Assembly (NCBI GenBank): GCA_951640165.1 | Contig: OX621236.1 | Location: 29,070,948 to 29,134,947 of the forward strand | Direction: 5' to 3' | Source of the DNA: Pseudoips prasinana | Taxonomy: Eukaryota > Arthropoda > Insecta > Lepidoptera > Nolidae | Length of the DNA: 64,000 bases | Position numbers and translations under genes: made by a program | Shown here: positions 47,481 through 59,799 of the stretch, in pieces | Numbering within the stretch: position 1 is the stretch's first letter | Layout of the letters: each line of letters opens with the position of its first letter | Notes under the pieces: generated by a model | Told to the model about the DNA's origin: nothing | Databases searched by the model: none | What the model saw: the letters and a program-made list of their open reading frames with translations, nothing else

Positions 47481-48844
47481 TACTAGACAACGGATGAAAA
47501 TACTTATTATTTTTTTTTTGTAAATATCTTATCACCTACACCCAATATAGAGAAAAAATCCGAGATCACGACAAATAGACATGTTCATGAACACAAATAT
47601 TTGTCTTGTGCGAGGATCAAACCCGCAACATTTAGATCAGAAGGCAGGTTCACCAACTGAAATAAATAACTCACTTCAAGATACTAAAATTACGTTCAGG
47701 GAATACTTCTATTAGCATCATTTATATTTGTGTCTCCATACAAAGAAACTGCTTCATTTCTTATAAATGTTCGTCAAGCGGTTGAAATTAAAATCTACCG
47801 TTGAAATTAAGTACATTTCAGCCGACAGATGAATAATCAGGAAAAATACAGTTAGGTACTAGCCGCGTTCTGTTAAATCGGTTGAATAAATTCAATCAAT
47901 TTTTTTATAAAGCTGAAGGAAATAAATCTCAAACTACGTAAATTAATTCCTGCCCATACGATAAAGTAAAGCAAAGGAGATGTAACTAATGTTAATTAAT
48001 TTCTGATCAAACCAAGTCATATTATATCTAATACTAATTTTATCTCTCGTCGACTTATTTTATAGTTACCATAGAGAAATAGATGGTCACGAAGTTTTTT
48101 TTGTTTGTTAAACTGACACCTAATTCTCACGTTTTCGACAATTTCCTGCGAACAGTAATTTATGCAACGAGGAAGTCATTCAAATAAGGCAAATGTTTAG
48201 AAAGCGAACGAGTATTTCTAGCTAGCTCTCTTTGTCGCAACGAGCTTTAAATTGTAGCCGAGTGGCTAGACAAGCTTATCCGTTAGAGAAACCGCTGGTC
48301 GGGGTGGGCCTAAATTTGTGTTAGTGCAATATCTTACGGAAATGTTATACCTAAGGACACAACTATAAACATAAAAGAAAGTCAGGTTATATAAATTTAT
48401 AACCCAAGAATAGCTGCACCGACTTTGATGATCTCTGATTTTTTGGATTCTTTTCCTCCAAGAATAACATAATAACTATTAAACTTTCGGAGATTACATT
48501 TTTTTATAAAATTCATATACATTGAAAATAATGATAAATAATAATAGAAAATAATAATGATTTCATTGAAATGAAGAAAGCAACTGTCAAGATTGAGAAC
48601 ACAGAATTTATATTCTAGATTTTTTTGAACAATGCATTTTCGCTGTTTGTCTATGACTATAAATCGCGAATTCTTTGGTTTTCGTTTAAATAAAAGGAGA
48701 TTACTGGTTGATTTGTTTGTTTTATGCGAGTGTTGTTAATAAACCTTATTGTGCGAATACTCACAGAAAAAAAATTCAATCTTCTCAAATAAGATTAGCT
48801 CTTCTTGGTTGTGTTATTTTAATAAAGATATTATTAACCTTAGG

Positions 48845-49047
48845 ATGGTAACAGGGGTGCCCTAACACCCCACGCGAACAATCACGCACCGATTTATCGA
48901 AAATTATTTGAAGTATCGCTCTAGCATTTTGTGTATTCTTCTCTTGTCTTACCGTGAGCCGTCAGTACCCATTGCGCGGTGGGAGCGACAACACTTCGAT
49001 TTCATTTTGCAGGTATGTGTGGGGTGTTACGTCACCCCTGTTACCAT
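48845..49047. mobile_element. 203-bp MITE with 5-bp TTAGG duplication
   Basis: Inverted ends start ATGGTAACAGGGGTG and continue TAACACCCCA; they match at 25 of 28 positions. TTAGG flanks both sides (48840-48844 and 49048-49052). Confidence 0.8.
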
Positions 49048-49473
49048 TTAGGTAGGTATTTTCAAAGATTACGTGGGTATTTTTGAAAAATCAATTATTA
49101 TCAAGCAGGGATCAACTCTATGTAACAGCTAAGCATCCGCACATGCCAGCTAAGAAATTTAGAAGTAGTTTTCTAAAAAAACCAGCATTGCAGTTAGCCG
49201 AGCCGCACATGAAACGACGTCTGGAGTCAAATTTACCTTAACAACTAACGGGAAACATAAGGGCCATTCTAAATGTCCCCGAAGAAGTTCCAGCAGGTGA
49301 ACCCCCGCCAAATTGACAAAATAAGCTCGACGTGCATTTTATCCTCGAAAAAATTACAAAAAGTAAACATTTCCGAGCACAGCACAGTTGACTGTATTCC
49401 TTTTAAACAACTGGACCGAATTTAGTAAAATCTTTGAGTGTGAGCGGGTCCCTGAATAGTGTTAAAGTAGACT

Positions 49474-49600
49474 AGCTGTTGTTCCCACGTTACACTTTAA
49501 AAATTATAGCCTATGTGTCATTCGGATATATAAGCTATATTATTGCAAAGTTTCAGCAGACTACGTTCTGTAGTTTTTGCGTGAAAGAGGAAAAGACATC
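49474..49600 (-). mobile_element. truncated Helitron 3' end
   Basis: The minus strand ends GGGAACAACAGCTAG after AAAGTGTAACGTG; the 5' end is not found. Confidence 0.5.
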
Positions 49601-49849
49601 TGAATATAGAGAGTGACCCGTGAGGAAATTGTCCTGTGCAGATATTGACCTCGGAATAAGAGGGCGCTCAGTAACTATGCGACTACCGTAACCACTGCGG
49701 CGCACGTGTAATCTAATTGGCTGTAATAAATGCTTAGTTTGATTCGAAACAATAACTATAAATAATATGGAACATTCCATTGGATAAGGAAACAGTTTCC
49801 AATTGGACTCAGCTGCCAGTATAATAAATAATTGTATTGCGACAACTAA

Positions 49850-49975
49850 CAAACTGCCATCTACTCCTAAGCTAGGCAGAGCCACAAAGCACAAAGATTT
49901 GTTCTGGGAGGGTATCGAACCCATGAGCTCTGGCTTAGCTATCAGGGATACAACCATTAGCCGAGCACTACGCAG
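49850..49975 (-). repeat. tRNA-derived SINE, partial
   Basis: Plus strand shows CCATCTACTCCTAAGCTAGG and GGTATCGAACCCATGAGCTC; the middle is deleted. Same family as 34740. The stretch 49980-51470 that follows shows no exon or family repeat. Confidence 0.65.
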
Positions 49976-51563
49976 AATTTCATTGATAATATTGAAACAT
50001 ACTGTTATTTTGGAATAAAAATAAAGCCGCGGACTAGTAAGAACTACTACTGTCAGGTGTAAATTAACTTATAGGGCAGATCTAGCTCACGCATTGTGCG
50101 TGCACTAGAACTGCTCTGCACTTACACCAGTAGTTTTTGTCAAATACGACCATTTGTGTCGATGAAACTGTTTTGGAGAATTCTCAGGTAGGTATGCAGG
50201 TTTCTTCACGATGGTTTCCTTCACCGTTTTAAGTACGATGTAATGAATTTTTTATATGCGCAGGAATTCGCAGTCAGTAGTGGGTTTGAACTATTCCATA
50301 GACGCCACAGTCACTCACTCACAAGAAGAATGTACCAGAACTTTAAACGAAAAAATTAATTTGTATCTATAGATAATCATATCTATAGTTCTATCCTTTC
50401 TGGATTTATATCTGCATGACGCACAGTTATTTTGTTATCTCAATCAGTGAGGATTATAATAATAATCTGTTTAATCACCAAACTTCAATTTTGCAACAAT
50501 TTAAGTACCTATATATGTAAACAATGGCGTTTAAAGGTCCCATTCCGCTACGCGCTTAGTTACTGCAATATCAGTGACAGGTGTCAAATGCGTTTAAGTT
50601 TTCGTATTATTTCACTTATGATATCTGTCATTAATGTCATTATCTTTGACGGTTTTAGACGCCATTGGTTTCATTTACTACCACTGTAACTTATACTTAA
50701 CAGTGCGAATGTTTTGGTATAGTAGTCGCTTGATATCACAGTCCCAGGTAAGGTAAAAAATTGGAATTATCCTAGCTACAAACGTTGACAATACATACGT
50801 AGATACCCCGCGCCTCGAAGTAGAAGTCTTAAGGACCTGTCGCTTTTCCCCCAACAGTCTTGTCAGGTGTGCGTCATGATTGCTCCGCCACGTTATTCAA
50901 ACAGAAAAATAAATCGCTTAATTTCTTGTCATAATTAATCTAAATCAAAGGGAACCAGCCAAAAATTTTGTCTAAGCAGAAATATAGAAGTTACAGGGGT
51001 TTTAAGTTGGCTGCACGAACGTAACATGGAGGATTGCGCGGCCATGGAGATCTCAGCAACTACTAGGGATAGAGATCTAATTATTTTTGTTAATTGAACA
51101 TTTAATTTGTCAACAATTGTCGAAATAAGATAGCGGCAATACGGACGCTCTACATTTACGTACACTATAATATTATGTCCCGCCTACCTTATTTTAATTC
51201 GTCATTTGCTACAAAACTTACGTACTGACTACTTATAAAAATATTAAAACACTGATAAAACGGTTGGTAATTTAAACCATGTCACAATATTTTTAGAAGT
51301 CAGAAGGTTAGTTACGCAATGCTACTTTTTGCGAATAGTTTACGTATTGCTTAGGCGTCAAAGTTTCTAACTTTACACAATATCGCTTCTTTATATTATG
51401 TTTTGTCGTATACCTACATTGTAAAGAATATTTGCCCCCTACCAGAGAACTCCAACCAGGTGCAGGACATCACATAATCAGCCTGACAGTGCTGGACATA
51501 GGCCTCCCCCAAAATTTTCTTAAACATTGCCATTTGGAGGAATTTGCCGTAGTTTATGACCAC

Positions 51564-51605
51564 AGTTAGGTGGTAGCTAGTATTTGTACTAGCTACCACC
51601 TAACT
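51564..51605. repeat. 19-bp perfect hairpin
   Basis: AGTTAGGTGGTAGCTAGTA and its exact complement around a 4-nt loop. A degenerate repeat (GTGCTGGACATAGGCCTCCC) lies just before it at 51475. Confidence 0.92.
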
Positions 51606-51814
51606 ACTACCGGACCACCTGTTGTATTCCATAGTTGACTTTTGCGACACCCACGGTATGATATGGGGTGGCTCTGATATTCTTTCTGGGCTGGAAACCA
51701 CACGGCTCAATGGAATAAAGACTGTTTTCACTACGCCTACTAATAATCCCGATCATCTTATTAATCTATAATAAATTCTACCATGTCGATAGCTATACCT
51801 TCTGACATCCCACA

Positions 51815-51906
51815 TACTACATACAAAAATATGTCCTGGGTGGGAATCGAACCCACGTCCTACGGCATAAAAGGCAAGCATCTACCCACCAAGCCAACTG
51901 GCTCGA
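51815..51906 (-). repeat. tRNA-derived SINE head
   Basis: Plus strand GTCCTGGGTGGGAATCGAAC and CAAGCCAACTGGCTCGAC: the head only, body missing. Confidence 0.7.
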
Positions 51907-54309
51907 CTTGATCAAAGTCAATGATCTTTTAAGTATCCTTCTGATCGAAACAAACACCTGGTTACTATCATAATCAAATTGAATAAGTGTTTCTCAATCT
52001 GTAGGACGCGCGAAATCCCCTCGGGAAGCAAAGCGAACTTGACTCCCCAAAAGATTCACCGAGATTTCATTGAATCTTTGTTTATAGATACTTTTATAAT
52101 AATATGCGTAGTATGCTTAGTGTAGTATGCTTCTTTCTGAAATTTGGCAACCGAAGTTACTCACTCATCCATATTGGGTATGTGCTTATGTAACAATAAA
52201 ATGAATAAGTATATATATACATTTAATATAATGCATAAAATAATTATATGGAACAGACATCAGATTCAAGTAAGTATCATATTATAATCTGATACTTCAC
52301 CTCAAAAAACCTACAAAAGCGTTTGTCACAAAAACTGCAACGAAATTAGAACTATGCCGATCTAATTCCAGCAAACCACTTACTTTTTTTAACAACAATA
52401 GACGCGTTCAAATAGTTATTGCTTTAAATAAACTGAACGGTCGTACAGAAATGCAACCGGTGAACGGCACTTCATAAATAGATTTCACTTTCTATCCTTG
52501 TCGTGTCACCTTGGTAAACACAGGTAATGATTTTCAAAATTACCGTTAAGCACCTCTAGATGAGTTTGTAGAAAAAAAGGCATTTGGGAGATTCAATTAG
52601 GCTCCAATTTTGTTTACTTTGAATACTTTTTCAAACCATTATTGATATCTGAGAAAAATTCTATTCGTTCAACGGAACTATATTATTAGCTTCAGTTATT
52701 TATTATATTTTGACAGCTCATGCCTATGAAATAGCGTTCCTTTTTTTTAAATGTACTACAGTAAAGTCGTACCTTATTGACGGGTAACCCGGCCCTATGC
52801 ATAACAAACAACCACAGGCTATAAATATATAATATAACAGGGTCTTGTAATAAGATAAATCGGCCATATGGTAAAATGAATTTGACTTAGGTAATTTTAA
52901 TTAGTGAATTTAATAAAATAAGGAAATAAATGAATAAACAGAGTTATTGTTCTTGAACTACAAGATTTCGACTTAATTCATTGCAAATAATTAATCGTGG
53001 AGTCATAGATATAGTATTTAATAATAGAATATAATATAGAAAATTGTTTTATTCTATTATAAGATAAAAAAGCGCGTTTTTAAACTATTATTTTATTTAT
53101 CCTAAAACACTTGTTTGGCACAAAGACACTACCAGTTATAGGGAAACAATAAATCGCTAATCCTGATAATCCTAGTAAGGATAACGGGCGGGTCTAACTG
53201 TTATAATAATATTGAATTGTCATTGGTCTTTGATAAGTATGCCAAATCTCGATTTGATCCGACATTTCGAAGGAGGTCAAAATCATGTTTAAAGTTTCCG
53301 TTACATACATACTAAGATACCTTTGAGCATTCACGAGTAGAGCTAAATGCTCGAAGTAAGATACACATGAAGCTAATAAAAGCGTTGCCATCGAAGATTT
53401 TATATATTTTACTCAGAACAATTTGGACGATGCAGCGATGCACAGAACAGGTTAGGTAAGACAATTCGTGAGAAACGTAAGTAGGTAATTAGAAAGTTTG
53501 GAAACTGCTGTCCTGCGAAAAAGGATGCTGTACTTATTTACATAAGTTTTTCTGCAAACAAGTAAAACCATTGAGGTTTGCCACGCGTCTTGCATTTTAT
53601 CAATTGTTAGAAGTAGAAACTTTAAAGAGTCCACAGACAACAATGCAATAAGATAGTTGTAAAACAGGCGCAACTAGTCACTTGCATAGTGCTAACCTAT
53701 TTGCAACTCAAAACGTGATTTTGAAATGTCAAGCAGTGTGTAGGAATACAATCCGAATAGCAGTAAGCATGTAAAATGCATCAGTAGAGAAGCTAAAATT
53801 AACTCGTGCATTGTAAGCAGGCAGAGGACTTGAGCCATTCCTTTGCAATAAAAATATATGTATATATTTTTATTGGAAAGGATCACTCGTTATAATAAAT
53901 CATTTATTTCGGACTGGTCCATATATTGCTTAGTAATAATTAGACATTAGTATTACAGCTATAGATTTGTTCACAGTTTTAATAAATGTTGCCAGTTATG
54001 GTACAAAAAGAAATTTGTATTTTGCACACACACATTCAGCCGATATAATAAGGCAGTTGTCTCTCGACCACATAGCTCTCGCTACCGGCCCTCGTATTTC
54101 GAGTTTGATCCCCGCACACAATCTGTGTGGTCAATATAGTGTTCTGAGAAAGCTTTGTGTCCGTGAATTGCATTGCTGTCAAAGCTCCCGCGATACAGGG
54201 ATTTATTAAACTAGTGCGGGCGTTATCATTATAACAGAGTAAACGACGTGGCATCGATTATTTATTCAAATCACAACTTAAATACTAAAGATACCCATAA
54301 CTAGTTCCA
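51907..54309. other. no gene recognised
   Basis: AT-rich. A tRNA-like patch at 54055-54120 (GAGTTTGATCCCC box) begins a fragment ending CTAGTGCGGGCGTT near 54218, a 3' motif also seen near 44090. Minus-strand frames at 53194-53886 are discussed under rejected items. Confidence 0.45.
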
Positions 54310-55575
54310 CTCACCGGTCTGTATTTGATCACTTTAATGAGCAGTTAGTCCGTAGATGCGGACTGTGGAAAATTTGTATAATTTTTGCGCTACTTCGGAT
54401 GGCTCGTTAAGCTGTCAGTAGTAGTCGTTAAGCTGTGGCTTGAACAACTCTAACTTTAGAGTAATAACTGTATAATAAAGCTGCTCATACAGTAAAGTAC
54501 ACTTAAACTCTGCTCCGTATGGAAAAATATCCTTTGGGTTTTAATTAAGGTGAATTGATCATAAAAGTTTTAATTATTTTCTTCATCGATATAAAAATAG
54601 GAACTTTAGTAAGTTATTTATATTAAAAAATATTTCTTTGTTCGCTTTTTAAGCGTGATAATTTAGAACACAAAAACATCTTCAAAGGATATAACTACTT
54701 TCTAAATAAACGTCCGTTTTGACGTCAAAATGAACTATCATAATATCATGATCGTCTGTGGGTATGTACCGTATATATGTACTTTGTAGGTACGATTATG
54801 TTCACGCACGAGTAAAGCGAATGCTCAATTATATACTTGTGAGGAAGACCGATAACTTAGTCATGCTAATTGTAATCAGTTTCATTGTCATTTTATTGCT
54901 GAACGAATCGATAGCAATCACCATTGAACCATTGATCACTTTGAATCTTTTATGATCGCGTATTTATTACTTCTTAGTCATGAAACAGCTGAAGTGGAGT
55001 TACGAGGAGTCGGTACAATGTAAAAAGGTAATTTAATCTTCTCCAATTCTATAAAGTATCTACCTCTTTAACCTTTTGACCACCTCAGTCTGTTGTAGTT
55101 ACATGACAATCCAAAGTATTTACACTTTTGCGTACGAGACTAGGAATATTCATATAAGAAATCGCACGTACTATAACTATATTTCTCGATAAGAATATAG
55201 CGCTATCACAGATCGTTATCTTAACGCTATCTTACGTTTTGCCAATCATAACGCTTCGTACTCATTGTGAACACGAATTCATTTATGTAGTTTCTGTAGA
55301 CTACTTTTACTAAGCTGTTACTTTTAGTATGTCACGTGAATTGCATAAGTTTGTTACTATTTACAAAAATGTATGCAGTTACTTACAATAGTAGTTTCCT
55401 AAAGTAACAATAAGGAAGATTATTTAAAAATAAACCAACCTACCTGCCGAGCTTAGCGTCGAAGACTCGGCGTTCGACCAAGCCCCATGCTTGGATTTTC
55501 TATTATTTAATAGGTCGAACGCTGTAGAAAAACAATTATTCGTCACCATGGATGATATCGGCATTAAAGTTAGTA

Positions 55576-55709
55576 CAGACCCCAGCACACCAAGTTACTC
55601 CAATCTGTCAACATTCCTCATTGAAAGTGAACCTTTTGCTTTTGTGATAAAGTTGAAAATCTATAAAATGAATTTGACAGATTGGGGTAGCTGGATGTGC
55701 TGGCGTCTG
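55576..55709. mobile_element. MITE with TA target duplication
   Basis: Same family as 47350: ends CAGACCCCAGCACACC and (reversed) CAGACGCCAGCACATCCAGC, flanked by TA. 134 bp. Confidence 0.85.
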
Positions 55710-56083
55710 TACACTATTAAATGAATTAGATTTGAACTTTATATTATGCTTTATAAATATCATTGATTCAATGCAGACTTGACTAGTTATCATGATAATT
55801 TGGTATGGTAATAGCCGCGTTTAGAAAGCTAAGATATCCTTGGTTTGCAAGCAACATGACACAGGAAATTTTAACAGCATTTGTTTTTATCTGTTCCTCC
55901 CGCCCAAAAATGGATATTTTAGATTTGACAAATATAGTAAACTTACTATCTGTTTTTGTGTCAGGTAAGAAAACTACGTCACGCATTTACAACACGACAC
56001 ATAGGACTTGCTGGTAAATTAGTTATTTTTGCTACCATGGTTTTTCAAACTTTTTTTTGTAGCTTACTGTGTGACTGCGATTC

Positions 56084-56194
56084 TCACATCAAATCAAATC
56101 AAACATTTCAAAATATTATTTTTATTTGGAAAATAATTAGGTTTACCCACCTACATGTTCTCCAAATAAAAAGAATATTTTGAAATGTTTTAAA
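56084..56194. repeat. imperfect inverted repeat
   Basis: AACATTTCAAAATATTATTT and TTATTTGGA on the left are mirrored by TCCAAATAAAAAGAATATTT and GAAATGTTT on the right, about 35 bp arms with a 40-nt loop. Possibly a very short foldback element. Confidence 0.7.
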
Positions 56195-56568
56195 GGTCGT
56201 ACGCACGCATTATCGCCTTTTTGAGTTGACTATTCAAATAAAAAGTTACGTGATCTCTCGAGAAGGTCACCAACGAATTAATACTCAAGAACTACCGCTA
56301 GAGAATGGACTATCTAATACTGCTTGCTGTTAACAATATTTGCAAGTGGTTTAATTTTAGTAAATAGAAGCATTTCCTTTTTATAGCGGCTCTCCACAAC
56401 GATTCTTTATAAACTGGAAGAAGGTTTTTTTTTTCTCTTTGACTTTGAAAGCGAATTTAATGAGTATCCATATTTTATTACTCTATTATTGTAAATGTAT
56501 CTAAAATTATTATAATACCACATTGTTTATCGCTAGATTTAATATCACATATCTATCAAGATCCCATT

Positions 56569-57042
56569 CAAATTGTATTTTAAATACACAAACGAAGTGA
56601 AACAGACCACAAACGAAAAATAATTAGTTAAACAAGTTTATATCATTCATTAATAAATAATTAGCGGTGATAGAAAATTAATTTATGTCTATATATTTAT
56701 TACTCATGGCACTATTTGAGTTCAAGTCCATTATCGAAATCATTAGAAACCACAATACCTATATGCAGAAATTGTGCATAAGAATATGTGCATATATTGT
56801 GTGTAGAGTACAATTATTAAGGGTGACCTCTGGTCACTTAGTAACTATTTAAGATCAATATAACATTCTATAATCTATTTCCTCTCGGTTTCTGTTGATA
56901 TCGCTAATGGACTTGAACTCAACAGTGCCATGAATAACTTATATAGACATAAATTAATTTAATATCACCGCTAAATATTCATTACATCGAACCTTGTTTA
57001 ACTATCAACTTCGCTTAGTCTGTTCATTCAACATACAATTTG
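56569..57042. mobile_element. 474-bp foldback or MITE-like element
   Basis: The outer ends CAAATTGTAT and long inner arms (56660-56745 and 56895-56975, sharing TTAGCGGTGATA, ATTAATTTATGTCTATATA, CATGGCACT, GAGTTCAAGTCCATTA) are inverted copies. Arms total about 150 bp each, with indels. No target duplication found. Confidence 0.7.
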
Positions 57043-57419
57043 TTAAAATCCTACAAAATTTGGCACCCACCATGGTGACATCACCTGTTGCACCAGTTTT
57101 CGCCGCACTAACTTCGTATACGTAAAATTTTTGCTTAATATCAATTAACCATTGTATCTGGACTCCTAACATTAGCTCGATGGGCTAAATGCTTGCCTTT
57201 CATGCCGCTGATCGTGGCTACGATTCCGACCCAGGACCAGTGAACGCAAATAAACATGGAAGCATACCTAGCTCGCGAAAATGACCCAACGCAGATTGTG
57301 CCGCGGTAGGCGGGGCTTAAAAATTGTGCCGCGGAACGAGTGGGACCGAGTTTGCGCACTACAGGCATCAATGGCGGTCGTCTGTCAGTTATTAGTTTCA
57401 GCGTGTTTAATTTCCAAAA

Positions 57420-57496
57420 ATGCCTTCCTGTGCAGTGAAGTGGTGTATTAATAAATCTCATTTGCATAACAAGAGTGTTGGAATTAGTTATTACGA
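57420..57496 (+). CDS. THAP-domain first exon of the transposon
   Basis: ATG (57420) opens MPSCAVKWCINKSHLHNKSV and continues GISYY to a donor GA|GTAAGT, phase 2. MPSCAV..C is the classic zinc-binding start of THAP domains (C2CH). A downstream piece in the same element, 57725-57790, reads FPLDLKRRELWTK, the next THAP motif with its conserved FP and W. The acceptor in front of it reads TTCTTCAA where CAG is expected, so the exon pair probably no longer splices. The gene is a relic: nothing beyond the THAP module remains. Confidence 0.65.
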
Positions 57497-57815
57497 GTAA
57501 GTACATCGCTTTATATTTTAATTTTATTAAATATGAAGTCAATCAAATTGACACAAAATATATGGTGATGTTGTTATGCAAACGAATCAATTTATTTATC
57601 TACACAAAAATTATGACGATTTTTTTTTATGTATTACAATTATTTTAATCTTAGATAAAATACTCAGCATCTTTAGGGTATGCACAAAGAATCGTAATGG
57701 TGGTATTAAAACAGCTTGGTTTCTTCAAATTTCCACTCGATCTAAAGCGAAGAGAACTATGGACGAAAACGGTTCGTTTGGAAATGAATTTAATTTAATT
57801 TTATTTATATATTTA

Positions 57816-58093
57816 CAGGGTAACTTGTAAAGCACCAATTACCTCACAGGACTAGATAGCTAAAACCATAAGCAACAACATTTATTTTACAACTTTTGAT
57901 AATTTGTATTTTTTTTTGTAATAAGTCTATATTAATTAATTTACCACTTGATTGTTTATAACTCTACGTGCATCGTAAATAATATGTAACCAGGCGGCTT
58001 GCGTAATCTTTGCGATGCCCGTAGAGTAAGTTGTTGCTTATGGTGTTAGCTTCCTAGTCCTGCGAGGTTGTTGGTATTTTACAAGTAACCCTG
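57816..58093. mobile_element. hAT-like MITE nested in the THAP element
   Basis: Inverted ends of about 65 bp begin CAGGGTAACTTGTAAA (right end reversed CAGGGTTACTTGTAAAA) and share CACAGGACTAG/CGCAGGACTAG and CCATAAGCAACAAC. The flanking octamers TATATTTA and CATATCTA match at 6 of 8 positions, consistent with an aged 8-bp duplication. 278 bp. Confidence 0.75.
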
Positions 58094-59409
58094 CATATCT
58101 AGATCACCTATAATTTCAAGTCGATTCGTCCACGCGTTTTCAAGATAAAGGGTATTGACAGACAGACGGATGGATGGATAAAGAAGTGAAGGGGGCCCTA
58201 AAAAGTAGTACTTAAGTGTTATGTATACCTACGGAAATTGTAAATAATAATTAGTGAATAATTGGTCACAAATTTGTTTTATTTACCTATTATCATAGCA
58301 AATAAACCCATTACTCGCCAAATACTGCTCTATTTAAATATCTTAGAAAAACTCTTGCCGTAAAGTTCAAGATACTGTATATTTTATCATAATTCTTTAT
58401 TATTTTAATAATATCAATGTCACGGTGAATTATTTTCGTTGCACTTTATAACATAAAACATCCCTCGGCGAATGTCATGAACATGGTAATTTAGACCCGA
58501 ACATGACGTCATAAAGTCTACTTTTAAAAGGTGTATCTGAGCGGTAATATTTTGGCCAATCAGAGACGGTATTCCGTTGTGTCAGTTTGATTGGGATATT
58601 GGGTCAAAATTTGCGCTTAGTTTCCTTGAAGTAATGCTTCCATGTTTATTTGCGTTCACTGCCCAGGACAGTGAACATGTCTGTGTGTAATGAGTCTGGG
58701 TGTTATTATCTATATAAATATGTATTATCTTATAAGAGCCGCCGCTTGATTGACATGGCAATAGATGTAGTTTAGTGAACGCACATACACTTTTGTGTAT
58801 TATATTTAAACTTTTTTTAAAAGTCATGACTACGTCGATATTCTTACCTATGGAATGTGCCATAGGAACTTACTTAAACAAGAATTTACTAGGTAAGTGA
58901 GTATTTGATGACAAAATATGTTTTTTAAATTTAAGAGACCAAAACATTCCTTGCTAAATGTCCAGACAATAACATTTTTGTCGCTTATAATACGCTATTT
59001 TCAGTTTTTGTTGTTCTTCTTATCTTCACAATAAATACAATGCTAAAATATGAGTACTTACCTACATATATAAACACCTCTCGTACATGATTCACGTGGA
59101 AGAGTATACGCTACGCTACGCAACGTAAACAAACGTTTAAGACTTGCCAACTTTGTTATGAATGAAAATAAATAACATGTAAGTACATTGGCCGTAAATA
59201 ACAATATCTCTACTTTTATGACTTTCGATAAATTAGTTATTGTGCGTGGAGTAAAACATAAATTACGTTCGACTGCCTCTTACCTGTTAAATAGTATAGG
59301 GCTATTAAACTTCTATCAATCATGGCATGTTGATTTAAAGAAGTAAAATATCCGTAGAAGAGCCATAACAATAATTTAGATAATATGTACCTTTTCTTTT
59401 ACTAGTTGA

Positions 59410-59799
59410 ATAATATCCTGGGAATTTACTCACACACGGTCATCTGATCCCAAATTAAGCAGTGCTTGTACAGACGCCAGCACATCAAGCTACCCCAATC
59501 TGTCACATTTCCCCAATTGAAAGAGAGCCTTATGCTTTTGTGATAAAGTTGAAAATCTATAAAAGAAATTTGACAGATTGGGTTAGCTGGCATCTGTACT
59601 GTGGAAACCAAATAATTAAACTGATATACTACATAGAATACTTTTATTTAGTTTATACATACTTGTATAGTATATAATTACACCAGACAGTACAAACAGA
59701 CTTGTTCATGCACACAAATATCTTTCCTGGGTGGGAATCGAACCGACGACCTGCGGCGTGAAAAGCAAGCATTTACCAATCACGCCAACCGGCCCGTCG
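59410..59799 (-). repeat. tRNA-derived SINE carrying a nested MITE
   Basis: Plus strand TCACACACGGTCATCTGATC ... GGGTGGGAATCGAACCGACG ... CAACCGGCCCGTC is the 35710 family, interrupted within GCTTGTACTATGG by the MITE at 59471-59596. The stretch 58740-59405 before it shows nothing recognisable. Confidence 0.85.
59471..59596. mobile_element. MITE inside SINE, TA duplication
   Basis: Ends CAGACGCCAGCACATC and (reversed) CAGATGCCAGC; the right arm has lost about 9 bases. The SINE site GCTTGTACTATGG is split after GTA, so the TA duplication and exact borders are proven by comparison. Confidence 0.85.

Larger units (their letters stand above)
57238..58661 (+). mobile_element. THAP-carrying DNA transposon remnant, 8-bp duplication
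   Basis: The element is 1424 bp long. Its perfect 28-bp inverted ends start CAGTGAACGCAAATAAACAT. CCCAGGAC is duplicated exactly at 57230-57237 and 58662-58669. Eight-base duplications are made by P and hAT transposases. A THAP domain is the N-terminal DNA-binding module of P-element transposases, while the CAGTG terminus is also hAT-like, so the superfamily is open. Inside are a THAP first exon, a second THAP piece and a nested MITE; the catalytic part of a transposase is absent. It can only move, if at all, with help from a full-length relative. Confidence 0.85.
57165..58735 (+). repeat. tRNA-derived SINE split by a 1.4-kb transposon
   Basis: GGGCTAAATGCTTGCC...CGACCCAGGAC on the left and AGTGAACATGTCTGTGTGTAA...TATAAATATGTATT on the right reconstitute the SINE of 44221 when the element and one 8-bp duplicate are removed. 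Confidence 0.8.

Noticed and set aside
53194..53886. Three consecutive minus-strand frames rich in L, Y and F, suggestive of a decayed chemoreceptor gene
   Set aside because: No receptor signature (such as the gustatory TYhhhhhQF motif or the odorant-receptor C-terminal motif) could be found, and the hydrophobic bias is what AT-rich DNA gives by chance.
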